Below, in pieces: positions 58,880-64,000 of a stretch of DNA of 64,000 nucleotides. Positions within the stretch are counted from its first letter, which is position 1. Every line of letters starts with the position of its first letter. The notes beneath the pieces are model-generated. The model saw only the letters and a list, made by a program, of their open reading frames with translations, was not told where the DNA came from and made no database searches. Source of the DNA: Pararge aegeria (lineage: Eukaryota > Arthropoda > Insecta > Lepidoptera > Nymphalidae); the NCBI RefSeq assembly GCF_905163445.1, contig NC_053187.1:9052001-9116000 (forward strand), read 5' to 3'. Both the position numbers and the translations under genes were made by a program.

Positions 58880-59998
58880 TTTCAACATCACTATAAAATA
58901 ACAAAGTAAAAACCTTGCATGACATGCATTGCGCGCGTTTAAGTCTTTCACTAGCAATAAAGTAGCACCTTGAAATCGTGTTATTACCTATTCCTTATTT
59001 TATTTAAACGTGGTCATTTTCATTGAGGCTTTACACCATTGAAATATTTATTATATTTACTTACTCATAATAAAGCTGAATAATTGTATGCTTGTTTGTT
59101 TGTTTGAATGTGCTTAAATCCCCTGATTTTGAAACCAGAATTTTAAGCGAAGTTATTAATATATAATTTTTTCAATTATATTCCATTGTGTTATTACAAT
59201 GATTATTTGTAGAAATAAAATATTCATAGAAACAAATCCTGTTCCTGATCAATAGATCACAAGTCTACACGGCGAGAAACCTGCTATTATATTTATTATA
59301 CGTTTCCAATATACAATTCACTGCACGTCATTTCCTCGATGCATTGACATCACGCAGCAATGGTATCAGAAGCGTTTATAATACAGACTATACGGTTTAT
59401 GTGCCTACAAAGCAACCTAGACTATAGAGAAACAATTAAGTCCAACGTAAAATCTGGCAAGATCCAGTTAAATTTGTCATTAAAGAAGACACAAATTATC
59501 GTACGTTGTAATCAATCAATCTACTACAAGAATATTCTTGTATCTAAGCTAAAAGTGCTTTAACAGCGTATTAAAACTTGTATTAAAGGGTAAGGTACAT
59601 AGGTGATTGCGTTCACTTGCGTCCTCGACATCATACATAAATTATTATAAGATTTAAATAAATTCACGGACCGATGCAATGACAATTAGGATTATGAACT
59701 TGTAAATGAATTCTATACCAAAAAACCAATTTTCACGAGGAGCGGAAATTGTCTTCGATATTTGAGTAATTTGACTATATATTGTCGCAAAAGTATCAAG
59801 GCTGCTACAAGATCTTATCAATGTCAACAATTATTGGAGTAGCTCAGCCATACAAAAGTTGAATCTGCACTCAAAGATTATACTGCACCTTGTTCCATAC
59901 AAAGGAGCAGTATAAACTTAACGTTTCTTGTACGAATCCCTGTTTAATTTTCAACTTTCTATTTTTTAATGTAATAGCGGCAATAAAAATACAAATTT

Positions 59999-60000
<2 letters not shown>
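58880..60000. other. gene-free stretch
   Basis: No gene. 59050-59160 shows a weak 'ataaagctgaataattgtat...tgtttgtttgtttg' repeat trace. Confidence 0.4.

Positions 60001-60002
<2 letters not shown>

Positions 60003-60050
<48 letters not shown>
60003..60050. repeat. (AT)n microsatellite
   Basis: About 24 uninterrupted AT/TA units. Confidence 0.97.
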
Positions 60051-60054
<4 letters not shown>

Positions 60055-61435
60055 AACTTGTCTTTTTATTTATGTCTTTTGCTCGATCTTATAATGTTTA
60101 AATCATATAGTATCATCTCTGGTTCAATTCAAACCTATAGAGTTTTTTCTATGTTGATTTATAATTTTCCTGGGCTAAAATAAGGTCGACATTCTTCTGG
60201 TCGATAAATATGTATTGAGACCTAACAACAACTGTTCGTTTATGCATGAATAATTTCCACAAACGAGTGTTGTACTAAAACATACTGGTTTTTATGTCAA
60301 ACTACTAAGTTACTTATTTTCTAACTAGGGCGATGTACTCTATAATCCAGTATTGTCAGTCCTTGAGGGCTAGGGATATTCCTTATTTTTTTAACAGAGT
60401 TCAAGAAAAGCTATTTACTCGGGTCTAAATTGTTTAATGAACAGTTTAACCATTAAAGAAACCTAAATCAAATACACATACCAGTATTTTCATAAAAAAC
60501 TCTACTAAGCAGTGTTTTAAAACTAAACTTAAATTGGTAATATATCGATAAAATCCGAAAGCTTTTTGTCATTACTACATCCAATAACCACAAGCAATCG
60601 TACAAAATTGTTGTGAGTGACCTCGAGACAGCCAGAGATAAAAATCTAAGTACTACAGCTATTTCAAAACCGGATTTAATACTAAACAAATTGACCAGGT
60701 ACATTGCTATGCATCGCATAATTTTTATCAACATTAGGATTTAAAATATCCTGCATACCATATTGTTTTAAAAAAAGTTGTATTCAATTATTAACATATA
60801 AGTAGACGATAAATTTTTACAAAGCAGTCGGAAAAGAAAGAGAGTCGTCGTTGTTGCTTTGCTACATTTTCTAATTTATTAAGTTGAGTTTGTCTTGCTT
60901 GTTAATGTTTATCGTTCTTCTTTCCATACCATGCGACCAATATTGACAATATTGTAATGACTTGAAATCACATATATACACGTGTATCTGCGTTATGTTA
61001 TTGTTAACACAGCGTAATTTTTTTAAGTGATAGCTCAGTGCTTAGGACTTAAGTCTCTCCTTCGGGAGGTTCGCCGTTCTTTCTATTTAAGGAGTTATAA
61101 ACGTTTGAAGCAATGACATACCACTTACTTTAACGGTATAGGAAAATAAAGTGAGAAAACTTGCATGCTTGAAATTTCACACGTGACCTCCGGTCATGGT
61201 TAGCATGTTGGACACGATGGACTGTCTACATAAAGATAGTGACATGTGGTGGGTAGATGCGGGACAGTGAAGACCAGATGTGGTGGCACTTTTTGGAAAA
61301 AGTCGAAGTTCAGCATTAAATATTGAATTGATGATCTTCATTTTATGGTGCCGCTTCGACTAGCGAAAGTTGTCAGTCAGCTTCGTAAATTCCTGTCTAT
61401 TTTTCGAAAGGTGAAATAATTCTGCAGCATCGAGA
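60055..61435. other. gene-free stretch
   Basis: No gene or known repeat recognised. Confidence 0.4.
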
Positions 61436-61439
61436 TTCT

Positions 61440-61690
61440 AGTGTATTATCTGATAATTTCTGTGACTGATGCTAGGCCTTTGTTCTGCAACTGACGCCAC
61501 TTCTTCCGGCAACTTTTCCCATTACAAGTTGCAAGAGCTCATCTCATTGCAAGAGACCATATCTCTTGTGCCTCAGCACGTGTCCCAGATATGCACTGAC
61601 CTTGATGGTGTGCAAAAGTTCGCCGTTTTGGTTCACGCATCGCAGAACTTTCACATTAGATAGTTGGTTAGTCCAACATGCGCCTGAATG
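61440..61690 (-). mobile_element. RTE-like LINE fragment
   Basis: The minus frame has VLRCVNQNGELLHTIKVSAY and then LGHVLRHKRYGLLQ. This is the LL-TIK-R-YLGH-LR---Y-LLQ region near the end of an RTE-type ORF. It is broken by a stop and frameshifts afterwards. Confidence 0.7.
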
Positions 61691-62135
61691 CCCACATCTT
61701 AAATATAAATCAAATAAATATAAACAAACCAATCTTTGTTTAGCTTATAAGCAGACCCTGCAATCATATGGTTCAAGACCCGAAATCGCAATACATAGCC
61801 TGTTATATCATACTTTCAAAGTGACTCGTATAGCCATTATTGATTACGTAAAGGCCGTTCGAACAATTACTTGCAACACACACACCACAATAATTAAGCT
61901 GACTACAACTTTAAAACTTGTTCGTATTACCAATAGTGGCAAGTGGTTTGCAGACACGGGTCGATAACAGTTGTAATGAGTTTCATCAATGGCATATAGT
62001 TATGTACATTAATAATTAAAATAATTGCCCCTACAATGTAATGATAATTAATATTAGATAGAAACGGGCCTTTTTTTACAGTACATAAACAATATACCGG
62101 CCTTAAAGTATTTAAATTGTGTGAACTCTCTTAGG

Positions 62136-62182
62136 AAAAGTATGGTGGCCAAGATATAAACTATCTTGGCCACCATACTTTT
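62136..62182. repeat. perfect hairpin, 21-bp arms
   Basis: 62136-62156 and 62162-62182 are exact complements (core AAAGTATGGTGGCCAAGATA), loop TAAAC. Confidence 0.97.
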
Positions 62183-62384
62183 TCAGTTTTGACTTCAGTA
62201 TCGATTATAATATAATAAAAAAAAAAACACTTAGGCCGTATTAAAACTGAGGAATAATAGGATTAGTTTTTCGATTAACGGATCATATCCCAAAATATTA
62301 ATTAATCCCACTAACTATGCTGTCATAGACGATACCAAGCGAGCAAGCAGGTCACCTGATGTTTATTTTATTTTTTCCACTACA

Positions 62385-62580
62385 TGTTAGCCCTTGTCTG
62401 CAATCTCATCTCATATATATAGATAGATAAGTGATATGTCTGTCTAACGTGTATAGCAGTTATAATATACCCGTACACCCAATCGGTTCATCATGATTCA
62501 CGGCCAAAGTCTCCCACCAGACAAGACCAGAGATATTTCAATTTTTATTAGTTTACCAAATTGCCCCTGCGCCAGGTAGG
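62385..62580 (-). mobile_element. tRNA-derived SINE (family 1), minus
   Basis: 'ccactacatgttagcccttg' + 'tctgcaatctc' (tail), 'tcacggccaaagtctcccac' (body) and 'aaattgcccctgcgccaggt' (head junction). Confidence 0.7.
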
Positions 62581-62585
62581 TTTAA

Positions 62586-62622
62586 TTTTGAATATTGCCA
62601 AAAAGGTTGGCAATATTCAAAA
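62586..62622. repeat. perfect hairpin, 16-bp arms
   Basis: TTTTGAATATTGCCAA (62586-62601) and TTGGCAATATTCAAAA (62607-62622), loop AAAGG. It abuts the SINE above. Confidence 0.96.
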
Positions 62623-63126
62623 CTTTCAAAGTATTGTTTTAACCTTGTACAAATAAAATTAAATAATTCTTGCAAATAAAATTTCAATTAATTTCATTAT
62701 TATATATCTAAAGCTTTAAAAAGCCAAAGAGTTATAGACATTAGTAAATATATAAGTACTAGTACCATAATTTTCGTATTAAATAATTATATCGTCCACA
62801 TTGCATCACATAGTTACAGCTTCCGCACTTTGTAATGGAGCGATGTTAAGTTTTTTTCTTCTGTCTTAAGATGATTTCGTCTAACAAGATGGTTACAATC
62901 TCCTGTCCAGGTTATATTGACATAACTAGCTTGAATTTGATTGAAAGTGAAAGTTTGATATCTGGCTTAACCATCACTCGATCGTTGCTTTCGATATTGA
63001 TATAATTAATTTGCCTTGCCGCATTCCTAATTCTATAATTTAATTTCATAATTACGAGATTAATTTGTTTATAAGATAATGATGAAAGTTATAAAGAATT
63101 ATAATATCGTTAATAGCTATTTGTAC

Positions 63127-63175
63127 TAAAAACCTGTTTACTTTGTATGTGGATTACAAAGTAAACAGGTTTTTA
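63127..63175. repeat. perfect hairpin, 21-bp arms
   Basis: 63127-63147 and 63155-63175 are exact complements (core AAAAACCTGTTTACTTTGTA), loop TGTGGAT. Confidence 0.97.
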
Positions 63176-63504
63176 AAGAGAGAGTCTCCAAATCTCTGGC
63201 CAATTATTTTATAATATATACAAATGGCAACCTTTGATTAATATGTAGCATGCCTTAAAATTATAATTACAAATGGCTAATTCGCCAAAGAGGAATGAAG
63301 GAAAAATTAGCTGACCATTCTATCCTAATTTTATTTGTAAATGATATAATTCGAGAAGGTAGCAAACAGAATTAAAATTAATACATATTTCTATAGTTAA
63401 TTCGGGTGTTATGGCACATATTAACAGTGCTGCTTTATCAGCAGGTATCTACTTTATTTAAACTTTAAAATTGTATCGTTGCTAATTTACTTATTAGCGG
63501 GTAT

Positions 63505-63640
63505 TAAATCGCTAAGGCGTATAGGTTTAAATTAACTACCGTACTCCTAACAGATTAAACCGCTACCATCTTAGACGGCATCATCTCGTAACACCAGTTG
63601 AGATTGCAGAGTAAACTTTTAGTGTAATAAAATAAAACCT
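63505..63640 (+). mobile_element. tRNA-derived SINE (family 1), tail
   Basis: 'ccgctaccatcttagacggc' + 'atcatc', 'caccagttgagattgcagag' and an A-rich end. Confidence 0.75.
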
Positions 63641-64000
63641 ATTTGCTAAATATTGATATTCCAAGAGATCTCGCACTTATATACCTATAAGTGATTTCTT
63701 TTGACCAATAGTGAAAGTGTGACATGATTGTTTAATACCACAATGACATATGATTTATATGTCGACAACTCGCGTGGGAATATTATTAAAACGTAAAAAC
63801 GCATGCATAAAAGTCGGAAACAAATAATGATAGCTAGAATTGTATAAATATTTATAGTTCCATTGTATTGCATTGCTAAGTATTATTTATTTATCATTAC
63901 ACCGCTTATACATAACTATAATATTAATTTTGAATTTATTTGACTTGTGCAATACACTTTTAATAATCTATGTGAGATTAATATTCTTCAGAATTTTATA

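Noticed and set aside
42137..63175. Perfect hairpins as microRNA precursors
   Set aside because: Total length is 37-52 nt with perfect arms and tiny loops, shorter and more regular than animal pri-miRNA stems; no conserved seed recognised.
42137..63175. Perfect hairpins as a CRISPR array or phage-type system
   Set aside because: No shared repeat, no regular spacing, and the genome is a eukaryote.
63675..63694. CACTTATA-tacc-TATAAGTG hairpin
   Set aside because: Only 8-bp arms; not separable from chance.

Overview
This is eukaryotic, almost certainly lepidopteran, nuclear DNA. It is AT-rich, and its genes are split by GT-AG introns. The spaces between genes are filled with repeats typical of moths and butterflies: tRNA-derived SINEs ending in 'gtggaataaa(n)', RTE-like and CR1/Jockey-like LINE 3' ends, Lep1/Helitron-like remnants carrying the 'cgcatttataatattagta' core, small foldback DNA elements, and many short 'taggtacctac' runs. 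No species can be named from this alone.

Layout. From 1 to 6.3 kb there is no gene, only repeats. From 6.3 to 24.2 kb there are three genes in tandem on the + strand, and I could rebuild each exon by exon in an unbroken frame. (1) 6330-10480: a secreted protein with one six-cysteine chitin-binding domain (CPAP1/peritrophin-A type) and a long Pro/Thr-rich tail, 5 exons, about 709 aa. (2) 11356-19707: a coiled-coil protein of the QRICH2/DUF4795 family, related to a vertebrate sperm-flagellum protein, 14 exons, about 931 aa. (3) 20780-24196: the gamma subunit of eIF2B (EIF2B3), 4 exons, about 459 aa. They are neighbours but do not share a pathway: cuticle or matrix, probably sperm tail, and translation initiation.

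From 24.2 kb to the end (about 40 kb) I find no convincing host gene. This part is a mosaic of nested transposon remnants. The most complete is a 5'-truncated CR1/Jockey-like LINE (33.27-35.20 kb) whose reverse-transcriptase ORF is still open. Others include a composite SINE carrying both a tRNA-like and a 5S-rRNA-like head, with a perfect 13-bp target duplication (36.0-36.4 kb), and hAT-like foldback MITEs with decayed 8-bp target duplications.

The most unusual signal is a scatter of perfect hairpins. Ten have arms of 15-23 bp with no mismatch, loops of 4-11 nt, and arm sequences unrelated to one another; nine of the ten lie between 42.1 and 63.2 kb. Two further hairpins of 18-20 bp each carry a single mismatch. 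They do not match any transposon family seen here. They look like products of a recurring local template-switch (snap-back) process, or else an assembly artefact.

All coordinates and alignments were read by eye. Family names are recognition from memory, not database hits.
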